Shown piece after piece: positions 1-6,920 of a stretch of DNA of 9,517 bases (position 1 is its first letter; the number at the start of each line of letters is the position of its first letter). Both the position numbers and the translations under genes were made by a program. Under the pieces are notes generated by a model. It searched no databases. It was not told the DNA's origin and saw only the letters and a list, made by a program, of their open reading frames with translations. The DNA comes from an uncultured Terriglobus sp. (GTDB lineage Bacteria; Acidobacteriota; Terriglobia; Terriglobales; Acidobacteriaceae). The stretch spans positions 9,175 through 18,691 of the forward strand of contig CALMRM010000242.1 of assembly GCA_937871605.1 (NCBI GenBank), written 5' to 3'.

Positions 1-443
1 CGTACCTTGATCGCGTCACAATCCGTCCCTCTGTAAACGAAGCGGAGTTGCAAGCCGCATACCAGGCAGCGGATCTGTTTATCTTTCCTTCTGTGGCGGA
101 GGGTTTCGGCCAGGTACTGCTCGAATCTTTGGCAAGCGGACTGCCCATCCTTTCCACGACGCATACTGCGGCCCCCGACCTCATACAGGACGGGCAGGAG
201 GGCTTTATTGTGCAGCCGCGTCATCCGGAAGTGCTTGCTGAAAAGGTGGAATGGGCACTGACACACAGGAGTGAGCTGCTTGCCATGCGTACGGCAGCAA
301 GAAGTGCCGCTCTCCGGTTTTCCTGGGAGCGCTTTCGCGTGGGAATTGTGGACGCAACTCGCACCTTTGCAACCGACTTTCTTGCGGGCCGTGACGGTGG
401 TGAGCCGCCCCCAGAAAACCACAAGCAGGGTCTGCGTCCATGA
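1..443 (+). CDS. GT4-family glycosyltransferase, C-terminal part (5' end outside window)
   Basis: The frame is already open at the left edge (first full codon at position 3), so only the last 146 residues or so of the protein are here. What is seen is the second Rossmann domain of a GT-B glycosyltransferase of family GT4. A segment AYQAADLFIFPS is followed by AEGFGQVLLESLASGLPIL, which holds the EGFGxxxxE (E-x7-E) signature that binds the nucleotide-sugar donor. After it come D-L-I-Q-D-G-Q-E-G-F-I-V, the usual loop of this domain, and a helical tail. The last 20 residues are hydrophilic and not recognisable. The enzyme should act in the cytoplasm, moving a sugar from an NDP donor to a growing glycan. 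The stop overlaps the start of the next glycosyltransferase by 4 nt (ATGA at 440-443), so the two are co-translated. Donor and acceptor cannot be told. An internal TTG at position 48 is not a real start, because conserved sequence precedes it. Confidence 0.9.
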   Translation, partial: YLDRVTIRPSVNEAELQAAYQAADLFIFPSVAEGFGQVLLESLASGLPILSTTHTAAPDLIQDGQEGFIVQPRHPEVLAEKVEWALTHRSELLAMRTAARSAALRFSWERFRVGIVDATRTFATDFLAGRDGGEPPPENHKQGLRP

Positions 444-1567
444 ACATCCTGAGCTATGTGCATCTTCGAAATATTTATCGCTCCACGGGTGTGGGCCGGG
501 TTTCGCGGGAACTGACCGAACACCTGGCCGGTATGACTGGAAACGAAGTACATATTCTGGCAGATCGGGGTGACTACAACCGTATTCTGCCCAAGGTCGG
601 TCAACCATGGCCGAGTTTCCGCTACCATCTCTTTGATCACGACACCTCGCGGCAGCAGATGCTGTGGTTTCTGCTGAACAGGCCTGCCGCCGAAGATTTT
701 TGGCCGGACGCACAGATTGTTCACTGCACGGCTGAATCGTATGTGCCTGTGCGCAGGGCGCGACTGGTGGTGTCGTGCCATGATGCGCAGCATTTTGAGC
801 CAGGCGCGCACAAGATGACGCCATGGCTCTTGCAGCAACGCTTTAAGTGGAAGCTGCTGTTCGCGCGGCTTGCACGCAGCGCATCCATGTTCCACATGAT
901 CAGCCACTTTGCCGCTGAACGTACCGCGCATTACTTCCCGGCCATTGCCACTCGCTTGCGAGTGATCCCAAATGCTGCGTCGGAAAGCTTTTTCAACGCG
1001 CCGACCGAGGTGGGGCTGCGTGTGTTGTCACAACTCGAGCTGGAAACAAGACCCTACATTCTCGTGCCAGGCGGCTTGCAGCACCGCAAAAATGCGGATC
1101 TAATCCTTGACGTCTGGCCGCGGTTGCAGCAGCTGCACCCTGAACTGAAGCTGGTTGTCATCAACCACTCCGACCCACAGTATGTGGAAAGGGCGCGGCT
1201 ACTCGGCGAATCTGTACTGCTTGCCGGCTTTCAGGAGGAGCTGCAGTTGGTTGCACTGTACAGCGCGGCGCAGCTGGTCTGGTTTCCCACCCTGTACGAC
1301 GGCTTCGGCATGCCTGTGATCGAAGCGATGGCCAGCGGCACCCCTGTGGTGAGCAGCAACACCACAGGCATCCCCGAGGTCGCAGGAGATGCTGCGGTTC
1401 TTCTTGCACCGGATCGCGCCTCAGACCACCTGGACACCCTGGACGGCCTCTTGCGAAGCAGTTCCGCGCGGGAGGCGCTCTCCCAGGCTGGCCGGGCGCG
1501 TGCGCAGGCCTTCCGCTGGCAGCATTCCGCAACTCTGCTCAACACCGCGTTCGAATCACTGCTCTAG
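440..1567 (+). CDS. GT4-family glycosyltransferase (mannosyltransferase-like)
   Basis: A complete protein of 375 residues, the usual length of a GT4 enzyme. The N-terminus has the glycine-containing loop STGVGR (residues 15-20), typical of the acceptor-binding domain. The central part has FHMISHFAAE (151-160) and RVIPNA (174-179). The donor domain starts near 205 with YILVPGGLQHRKN (206-218), where R216-K217 is the expected phosphate-binding pair. The signature is YDGFGMPVIEAMASGTPVV (286-304). The first acidic residue of E-x7-E is Asp287 and the second is Glu295. The C-terminus ends in a FRW-type helix. This domain layout resembles WbaZ/WbdB-like mannosyltransferases of O-antigen and exopolysaccharide loci, but the sugar cannot be assigned. 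Start: ATG at 440, overlapping the previous stop, with AGGG at 427-430 nine bases upstream. The gene ends 22 bp from the convergent membrane-protein gene. The protein is expected to be cytoplasmic or peripheral to the membrane. Confidence 0.93.
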   Translation: MNILSYVHLRNIYRSTGVGRVSRELTEHLAGMTGNEVHILADRGDYNRILPKVGQPWPSFRYHLFDHDTSRQQMLWFLLNRPAAEDFWPDAQIVHCTAESYVPVRRARLVVSCHDAQHFEPGAHKMTPWLLQQRFKWKLLFARLARSASMFHMISHFAAERTAHYFPAIATRLRVIPNAASESFFNAPTEVGLRVLSQLELETRPYILVPGGLQHRKNADLILDVWPRLQQLHPELKLVVINHSDPQYVERARLLGESVLLAGFQEELQLVALYSAAQLVWFPTLYDGFGMPVIEAMASGTPVVSSNTTGIPEVAGDAAVLLAPDRASDHLDTLDGLLRSSSAREALSQAGRARAQAFRWQHSATLLNTAFESLL

Positions 1568-1589
1568 TTTGTAAGGCTCGCCCGGGTGT

Positions 1590-3365
1590 CTAGCGGGCTT
1601 GTCGGTACAGGTCGTACGAGCCGAAGGTCCCTACGCGCTGCCAGTGCTGCTCGATGTCCTGCATCAAGAGCTGCCCCTGGAAGTAGGGTGCGTGGCGCTC
1701 TTTGTATCGGTACCCGAAGCGAAGCCGGTACCACATGCCGGTGTTATAGATTTTGTTCTCAGCCACACGTGCGAATGTGTTGGGAACCATTACGTACTGC
1801 GCTTTGCGCATGTCCAGGACAGTGCGCTGTTCTGAGGCTGCATCGACGGCAGGAATGCACAGGTAGAGCGGCTGATACTCGCCTACGGCGGTAAGCGCAT
1901 CCGCTGCCTGTAGCGTTGGGTACCAGGGAAACGACACCGCCTGCCCCTGGACTGCTGCCTTCAGCCGTGGAAGATCAACGTTCTCAAGGCGCCCCGGGCG
2001 CTGCGTCACCAGCTGCCGCACCGGGCCACTGCCGAGTGCATACTCCTGCACGACCGCATACCCACAGAAAAGCAGGGCCAGAACAAAGCCGACACGCCGG
2101 GTAGAAGCACGCGTCCGGTCAAGCGCAACAACGCCCAGCAGAAACAGCGGCCACCCGTTGAAAGAAACGTGCAGCGGATCGCAACGTCCTAGGGCTGCCG
2201 GCAGCATGGCCAGACCAGTGACATACAGTGCAACGAGGAGAGAACGATCAAAAACGGACTCGGAAGTGTCCGTCTTGGCAAGTGCCTCTGCCACGACAAC
2301 TGGCGCAAGCGCCACAGCACAAAAGAGTAAGAAGTAAATGTGCGGGGCAGGCTCCAGCAGCATGCTGTACCCGCCGCTGGAAAAATCACGCAGGGTTTTG
2401 AAGTAAGCGTCGCCGACGATCCGGATAAAAAGCAGGCATCCTGTCAGCAGTGGCAGCAGCATCCAGAGCCAGCGCCTGCCGTCACGGAGAGCCTGGTGGC
2501 AACCGTATGCCACTGCCCCTGCCGTAAACGCGATACCCACTTCCGGTGAGACAGCGAAGCTTAGGAGGGCGATCGCTGGACCTGCGATACAGGCCATCCG
2601 AAGCGTTCGCTGCCTGGAAAGCAGAACAAGACCAGCCACGCTGAAGATGAAACGGAAGGCGGTGTAGTTCAGACCTTCCTGTGGGTCCAACGTAAGAAGG
2701 CACAGCAATAGAAACGCAACAGTCTTGCTGTTTCTGCCCATGGGCAGTTCGTTGATGCTGAAGAACAGCATCGCTGTGCCAATGATTTCCATGACACAGA
2801 GACTGACGACATAGGCAGCTGCTGCGCCGATGTGGGCCAGGCCAAGCGACTTGATGAAGAGTGCGGGCCAGTAGTAGAGCAGTGGCCCATACGCAAACTC
2901 AAATCCTTGGTACAGCTTCTGATGAAACGCAAGTCCTGAACGCAGTTGCGTCAGAAAGTATCCCGCGTCTGCGTAGTACATGTGCAGGCGAACCATCAGC
3001 ATGCCAAGCACAAGAGCGGACAGGACAGCCATCGCAGCGCCGCACCATAGCCACTTCGCCGGGATCCTTTCACGCTCTTCGGCGGCATGCCTTACAGGAG
3101 AAAGAAACAGGCGGAACCGCCAGCACAGAAGCGTAGTGACGACACTGACCGCCGCTGCTGCGAGTGCACCAACGCGGTTGTTGCCACCTGCTGTATACAC
3201 CGGTGAAAAGACAGGCGACTTTAACGGAAACAGAAAGGGTAGAACAAAGGTGCCCAGTGCAGCAGCCACGGCGACACATGTCCAAAATGTGAAGCGCCAC
3301 CTCGTTGAAGCACCGTTTTGGCCCATGAATGGAGGCAAGGACGCCTGCCGTTCTGACAAAGTCAT
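1590..3365 (-). CDS. Large polytopic membrane protein, possible GT-C glycosyltransferase
   Basis: A 591-residue protein with roughly 12 hydrophobic segments between residues 25 and 440, then a hydrophilic C-terminal part of about 150 residues (441-591). I do not recognise a named family. Visible features are a hydrophilic stretch after the third helix with YYADAGYFLTQLRSG (130-144) and YQGFEFAYGPLLYYWP (152-167), then LNYTAFRF (232-239), and ALGRCDPLHVSFNG (391-404). Acidic and basic residues such as Asp133, Arg238, Asp396 and His399 in otherwise apolar surroundings look like functional positions. An acidic loop after an early helix plus a soluble tail is the general layout of GT-C enzymes, which use polyprenyl-phosphate sugars outside the cytoplasm. 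The assignment to GT-C is inference. The ATG at 3365-3363 overlaps the stop of the upstream GT-C-like gene by 4 nt, with no good Shine-Dalgarno of its own, so translation is probably coupled. It could alternatively be a polysaccharide polymerase or an unrelated membrane protein. Confidence 0.85.
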   Translation of the reverse strand: MTLSERQASLPPFMGQNGASTRWRFTFWTCVAVAAALGTFVLPFLFPLKSPVFSPVYTAGGNNRVGALAAAAVSVVTTLLCWRFRLFLSPVRHAAEERERIPAKWLWCGAAMAVLSALVLGMLMVRLHMYYADAGYFLTQLRSGLAFHQKLYQGFEFAYGPLLYYWPALFIKSLGLAHIGAAAAYVVSLCVMEIIGTAMLFFSINELPMGRNSKTVAFLLLCLLTLDPQEGLNYTAFRFIFSVAGLVLLSRQRTLRMACIAGPAIALLSFAVSPEVGIAFTAGAVAYGCHQALRDGRRWLWMLLPLLTGCLLFIRIVGDAYFKTLRDFSSGGYSMLLEPAPHIYFLLFCAVALAPVVVAEALAKTDTSESVFDRSLLVALYVTGLAMLPAALGRCDPLHVSFNGWPLFLLGVVALDRTRASTRRVGFVLALLFCGYAVVQEYALGSGPVRQLVTQRPGRLENVDLPRLKAAVQGQAVSFPWYPTLQAADALTAVGEYQPLYLCIPAVDAASEQRTVLDMRKAQYVMVPNTFARVAENKIYNTGMWYRLRFGYRYKERHAPYFQGQLLMQDIEQHWQRVGTFGSYDLYRQAR

Positions 3366-4942
3366 GGGGTCTGCTGCTCTGAAACGGAGTCCTGAGGCAG
3401 CGTGCCCCCTCGCCGAATGAGGCAGATGCTCTCACTGTGAAGCGGCACTGGGCAGGCGGTCCACTCGCGTTGTAGGTAGGTTCTGGGCAGGTTGGCGTAC
3501 AACACACTTGGCCAGTCCACAAGCACGTTGATGTGTTCCTGATCGATGAACTGCGGCAACTGATGTCTTGCAGTCGCTTGCAAAGCCCCCTGGTTTAGTT
3601 TGCCGTCGAGATTCTCCACATTGCGATTGAAGTATCCGACGACGCCGCTCTGGAATGAACCCACGTGCGATTGTGCAAAGTACCGGTGGATGTACCCTGC
3701 TGCTACAGTCTGGCTGTTGCCAATATGGCCTGTGTGCAGGGCTACAGCGGCCCAGAGAGCGAACCCCACGCAGAGTGCTGTCGTAACCGAACGCATGTTG
3801 TGCCGCACCCACTCACTTTGCGCAAGCGTGATTGCGCACACCGGAACAGTAGCGACACAGAGCGGTGCCAGGTACCTGTAGTAGAAATGCGTTGAATTGA
3901 AAAGGGCCACGTACACAGGGACCAGAATAAAGAGGCTTAATAACCAGATCTGTAGCAGCCTGGAACGCAACGCATTGTTGATGGCATGTCTACGGTCACT
4001 GTTGCTGGCGAACCACCCCAGCACAGCAAACGTGCTCACAACGCAGACGACTACGGCAGAGTGGGACACGACTGCGTAACACCAGGGCATGCATTCTCCT
4101 GCCACGGCGAGTGCCATCGCTCCAAGCCGCTCAAAGAGCGTGGTGCCTGCGACAAGCGTTGATTCGGCCTTGCCAGAGGTTGGAAGCCACGATCCACTGA
4201 CACGGTGAACGAACCAGAGCCATGGGCTTACAAGCGCAAGAGCGATGCACCCGGCCGCAACTGCCCGGCCAATGGTAATCCACCGGTAGAGCAACAGCAT
4301 GAGTACCAGGACGGCAAACACCAGCCCAAAATCGATGCGTACTGCACCTGCAACACCGGAGGCAAGGCCCAGCAGGAGAGTGTTGCGGAGGTCTGTGCCT
4401 TGCCGGCGCCAGATGCTGATGGTCACTTGAAACACAGCGGCTATGGCAATGAGGTAGAAGCCTGTCTCAAGCCCATAGGTGAACAGCCGGAACAGCGTAA
4501 AGCTGCTCAGCGTCAAGAGGAACGCGAGCGTTGCAGCGTCTTTTTTGATAGCAGGCGGCGATAGTTCTTTCGTGATTTGCCCCAGTTGCAACGCAAATAC
4601 GATCGCAAGTAGCGCGCCCAGCACCAGGATAGTGCGCAGCACCAGATCAGAACTGCCGCCACATTGCCGCACCATCCACTCCACTGCAGCAAATGCCATC
4701 GTTGCCAGAGGTTGAATGCCCGTCGCCGGCAGACCGCCGTTGTACCGTATGTGGCCGGTTGTAGCGATGTTGTCAGCCACGGTCAGCATGTAGAACCCGT
4801 CTTCACCCAACGGCTTATCCATCAGCAGTGGCCAGTGGGAGCCCGTCGTCATTGTGGCGGGAAAGCCACTTGCGGAGTAGCAGGCCAGCAATGCCACATA
4901 GGCCAGCAGCAGGATGGACGTCGTGATGGTTAGCCTTTGCAG
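3362..4942 (-). CDS. GT39-like membrane glycosyltransferase (GT-C fold), unusual start
   Basis: A polytopic membrane protein of about 526 residues if read from CTG at 4942-4940, or 511 from GTG at 4897-4895. The N-terminal loop holds PLGEDGFYMLTVADNIA with the acidic pair Glu47-Asp48 (CTG numbering), followed by YNGGLPATGIQPL. This matches the catalytic loop of GT39/ArnT-like GT-C enzymes, which transfer a sugar from a polyprenyl-phosphate donor on the periplasmic face. Further landmarks are AGAVRID (198-204), THFYYRYLAPL (351-361), and a C-terminal QSGVVGYFNRNVENLDGKLN block (431-450), also familiar from actinobacterial and acidobacterial members. About 11 helices are visible. The start is the odd part. 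A membrane helix, LTITTSILLLAYVALLAC, spans the GTG, so the GTG start would cut it in half. The only in-frame alternative after the amber codon at 4960-4958 is CTG at 4942, with GGAG eight bases upstream. I prefer CTG. The next gene overlaps by 4 nt. Confidence 0.85.
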   Translation of the reverse strand: MQRLTITTSILLLAYVALLACYSASGFPATMTTGSHWPLLMDKPLGEDGFYMLTVADNIATTGHIRYNGGLPATGIQPLATMAFAAVEWMVRQCGGSSDLVLRTILVLGALLAIVFALQLGQITKELSPPAIKKDAATLAFLLTLSSFTLFRLFTYGLETGFYLIAIAAVFQVTISIWRRQGTDLRNTLLLGLASGVAGAVRIDFGLVFAVLVLMLLLYRWITIGRAVAAGCIALALVSPWLWFVHRVSGSWLPTSGKAESTLVAGTTLFERLGAMALAVAGECMPWCYAVVSHSAVVVCVVSTFAVLGWFASNSDRRHAINNALRSRLLQIWLLSLFILVPVYVALFNSTHFYYRYLAPLCVATVPVCAITLAQSEWVRHNMRSVTTALCVGFALWAAVALHTGHIGNSQTVAAGYIHRYFAQSHVGSFQSGVVGYFNRNVENLDGKLNQGALQATARHQLPQFIDQEHINVLVDWPSVLYANLPRTYLQREWTACPVPLHSESICLIRRGGTLPQDSVSEQQTP

Positions 4943-5270
4943 CGAGGTATCTCCGACCTACCGTGCCATGGCCACAATCGGGCAATGGCACGCGTTAGAA
5001 GAGGCTGGCCTTGCGATCAGCCGCGTGGTGAGTGTTTACACGTCAACGGAGTGGAGATGCCGCAAGCGACGGCATACCCATCGATTACAACACCAGGCGG
5101 CGATTCCCTGTCGTCGATAGCCATCGATGTCGGCTACAGCCATCCGTAATGTCTTTAGCAGGTCTTAGATGACGTCAAATGGCCGACGCTGTATGAAGTC
5201 TTGATAACTGCCACTGCTGCTGAGAGATACGCAAAGCAGCTCACACGTTAGAGTACTGGCAGAGCCGGGA
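4943..5270. other. Divergent intergenic region, no convincing gene
   Basis: A 328-bp spacer between the minus-strand GT-C gene and the plus-strand acyltransferase; it must hold both promoters. A perfect 8-bp inverted repeat, CGTGCCAT (4962-4969) and ATGGCACG (4985-4992), is separated by 15 bases. A 6-bp one, GCTGCT (5216-5221) and AGCAGC (5235-5240), lies just upstream of the acyltransferase. TTGATA at 5201-5206 could be a -35 element, but no good -10 follows at 17 bp. A short plus-strand frame at 4985-5149 (54 codons) reads somewhat protein-like (ending SLSSIAIDVGYSHP), but it has no ribosome binding site and no family I know. I do not call it a gene. Confidence 0.5.
4951..4954 (-). promoter_or_regulatory. 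Candidate ribosome binding site supporting a CTG start
   Basis: GGAG on the minus strand, eight bases before the CTG at 4942-4940. No comparable purine-rich site precedes the GTG at 4897, whose upstream bases are CTG repeats encoding Leu. This site is the main sequence argument for initiating upstream of the first membrane helix. CTG starts are rare, so confidence is modest. Confidence 0.4.
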
Positions 5271-5273
5271 TTG

Positions 5274-6407
5274 ATGGATACTCCGCTGTTCTTGAACTCT
5301 TCAGACCGTGCGCTTCAAACCGAAGGAGATCCGGGCGTTCGGGATCGCACCTTTGTCACACTAGACGCCCTCCGGGGAGTGGCCGCGCTTGCGGTGGTCA
5401 CATTCCATTTCCGAGAGTACTTTTTCCAGTACACGAGCCATGGCTACTTGGCGGTCGATTTCTTCTACATGCTCAGTGGCTTCGTGCTGTCGTATGCCTA
5501 TCAGCAACGGCTTGATGCAGGTTGGAAAAGTGCAGCCTTTCTCAGAGCTCGCCTGTTCAGGCTGTATCCCATGTATTTTGCGGGTCTGGTGGGCGGCGTC
5601 GCTATTGCGTTGGTGCTGCGGCACGCTCAGCTTCTTACCATGCGGTCCTCTGCCGTAATCGTGGCTCTTGTCACCAGCCTGTTTCTTTTACCGTTTCCCG
5701 GCGTACAGGCTGATCCTACCCTCTCGTTGTTTCCCTTTGACTTTCCTGCATGGTCGCTCTTTTTTGAGTCACTGGCGAATGGTGTGCACGCCCTGGCGTT
5801 GCGCAGGCGAAGTGTTCCGGTTTTAAGTGCCGTTGTCGCGTTCGCATTCGTGGGCCTGCTGCTCGCACATCATCACACGGGCCGCCTGGATTTCGGCGTC
5901 AATCGGCAAGACCTTCGATGGGGTCTCTTTCGTGTGCTGCTCAGCTACTGCGGTGGCATGTTGTTGCACCGGCTTTGGCAAGCCGGCACGTGGCGGTGGA
6001 AAGCGCCACTGCTGGTGCCTCCGCTCCTGTTGCTCGTTGTGTTGTTTGTGCCTGCGACAATTCCGCACGTAACGACCTTTGACTTGTTTGCCATTACGTT
6101 CGTTTTTCCTTTGCTGCTGCTGTTGGGTGCCTCCGTGGAGCCCGGCCCAGCTTGGCATTCCACATGTAAGGTCCTCGGCCAGCTTTCCTATCCTGTTTAC
6201 GTTTTGCATGTTCCGGCTGCGGAGGGTCTCAGGTATGTCATGCCGAGTCTGATCGCGCATGGCTTGCGGCTGCGTGCGCCGTGGTCAGGCTTGCTGCTGC
6301 TGGCGCTGGTGTGTCTTGCTTCGCTGGGGCTAGAGCGCTGGTACGATCTGCCTCTGCGCAAGTGGCTTCGACGCCGAAGTGAACGCTTCCAGGCCAGCCC
6401 TCGCTGA
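5274..6407 (+). CDS. Acyltransferase-3 family membrane O-acyltransferase (OafA-like)
   Basis: A complete 377-residue protein with the full signature of the acyltransferase-3 family, integral membrane enzymes that transfer acetyl or other acyl groups to sugars of lipopolysaccharide, exopolysaccharide or glycolipids. It has LDALRGVAALAVVTFHF (30-46), with the conserved Arg34 and His45, then YLAVDFFYMLSGFVLSYAY (58-76). These are followed by RLFRLYPMY (93-101), PAWSLFFE (158-165), LGQLSYPVYVLH (301-312) and a closing ERWYDLPLRKW (354-364). About ten hydrophobic segments are present. No SGNH esterase domain is fused, and the size is that of a stand-alone member. ATG at 5274 is chosen over the adjacent TTG at 5271. 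Ribosome binding for either is weak, with GGGA at 5267-5270. The gene is monocistronic and divergent from the GT-C pair. Its position beside glycosyltransferases suggests it decorates the same glycan; this is inference, and the substrate is unknown. Confidence 0.93.
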   Translation: MDTPLFLNSSDRALQTEGDPGVRDRTFVTLDALRGVAALAVVTFHFREYFFQYTSHGYLAVDFFYMLSGFVLSYAYQQRLDAGWKSAAFLRARLFRLYPMYFAGLVGGVAIALVLRHAQLLTMRSSAVIVALVTSLFLLPFPGVQADPTLSLFPFDFPAWSLFFESLANGVHALALRRRSVPVLSAVVAFAFVGLLLAHHHTGRLDFGVNRQDLRWGLFRVLLSYCGGMLLHRLWQAGTWRWKAPLLVPPLLLLVVLFVPATIPHVTTFDLFAITFVFPLLLLLGASVEPGPAWHSTCKVLGQLSYPVYVLHVPAAEGLRYVMPSLIAHGLRLRAPWSGLLLLALVCLASLGLERWYDLPLRKWLRRRSERFQASPR

Positions 6408-6920
6408 GGAGCCGTAGCTCGAGAGAGCCCTGAACGCTGCCAGTTTGACGCCTCGGCCCTGTATGTCCAGCATGGCTAAGCTGTTGAGACGATGATCGGT
6501 ACTGCTGCACCTTCCTCAGCCCTACACTTGCCGCAATCACCTATGGTCTGGTCGGGAGCAGCTCTCGTGTCGGTAGTTCGGCGAACATCGATTTTTCAAA
6601 AAGCCTGCACAACCTGTTCGGTACATGCCTCCGGATGGTGTCTCTTGCGTGTGCCTCCTCTTCATCTCTTGCAAATGCGGCCATGCTTCCACCGTTTGGA
6701 GAACTCCTCTCGCCTGGCAACGTGAATCTGCTGCGCTGTTCTCGCCGTGTGCAATGGTGAGACCCTCTACACTGCGTCGCGTTCGACCGGTCAGATCAAG
6801 AGGATCTTTCTACCCTTCACAGAGCCACTGCTGGTGACAAGTACGTTGTGGCTCGTCGTGGTCGCGGTCCTGCTCACGGCGTCGGCTTTCAACAAAGACC
6901 TGGGCCCAGTTGCAATCGGC
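6408..6920. other. Gene-poor region between convergent genes
   Basis: A 513-bp stretch between the end of the acyltransferase gene and the end of nadC, unusually long for a convergent junction in this compact window. No intact gene, RNA or mobile element is recognisable. CTGGGCCCAG at 6900-6909 is a perfect 10-bp palindrome 11 bases beyond the nadC stop. It has no loop and no following T-run on the minus strand, so I do not call it a terminator. Part of the region has protein-like reading frames (see the separate entry at 6463-6920). Confidence 0.6.
6463..6920 (+). pseudogene. Possible decayed coding sequence, family unknown
   Basis: Three frames give protein-like sequence in series on the plus strand. 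Frame 1 has a short MSSMAKLLRR ending at 6495. Frame 2 is open from 6488 to 6760 and includes LHNLFGTCLRMVSLACASS and MLPPFGELLSPGNVNLL. Frame 3 is open after a stop at 6723-6725 and includes TLYTASRSTGQIKRIFLPF and then a hydrophobic segment, LWLVVVAVLLTASAF. About 70 percent of the frame-3 codons up to 6920 end in G or C, with many CTG, CTC, GTC, GTG and GCG codons like the neighbouring genes. The hydrophobic stretch resembles a membrane helix. I cannot name a family. The alternative is that these are chance open frames in GC-rich spacer. A real full-length gene here would have to run antisense into nadC, which is unlikely. Confidence 0.22.

Noticed and set aside
221..931. Long minus-strand open frame antisense to the two GT4 genes
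   Set aside because: It is antisense to two clear GT4 coding regions with intact motifs, and its own translation shows no domain.
1568..1600. Possible bidirectional terminator between the convergent genes (GCCCG at 1580-1584 and CGGGC at 1594-1598)
   Set aside because: The stem is only 5 bp with a 9-base loop, overlaps the stop of the minus-strand gene, and no T-run follows on either strand.
4985..5149. Small plus-strand gene in the divergent spacer
   Set aside because: 54 codons, no ribosome binding site, no recognisable domain, and the GT-C promoter must lie on the other strand here. Protein-like wording at the end is not enough.
6900..6909. CTGGGCCCAG palindrome just beyond nadC as a terminator
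   Set aside because: It has no loop, so at most a 3-bp stem can form, and the bases after it on the minus strand are not a T-run. A chance GC palindrome is enough.
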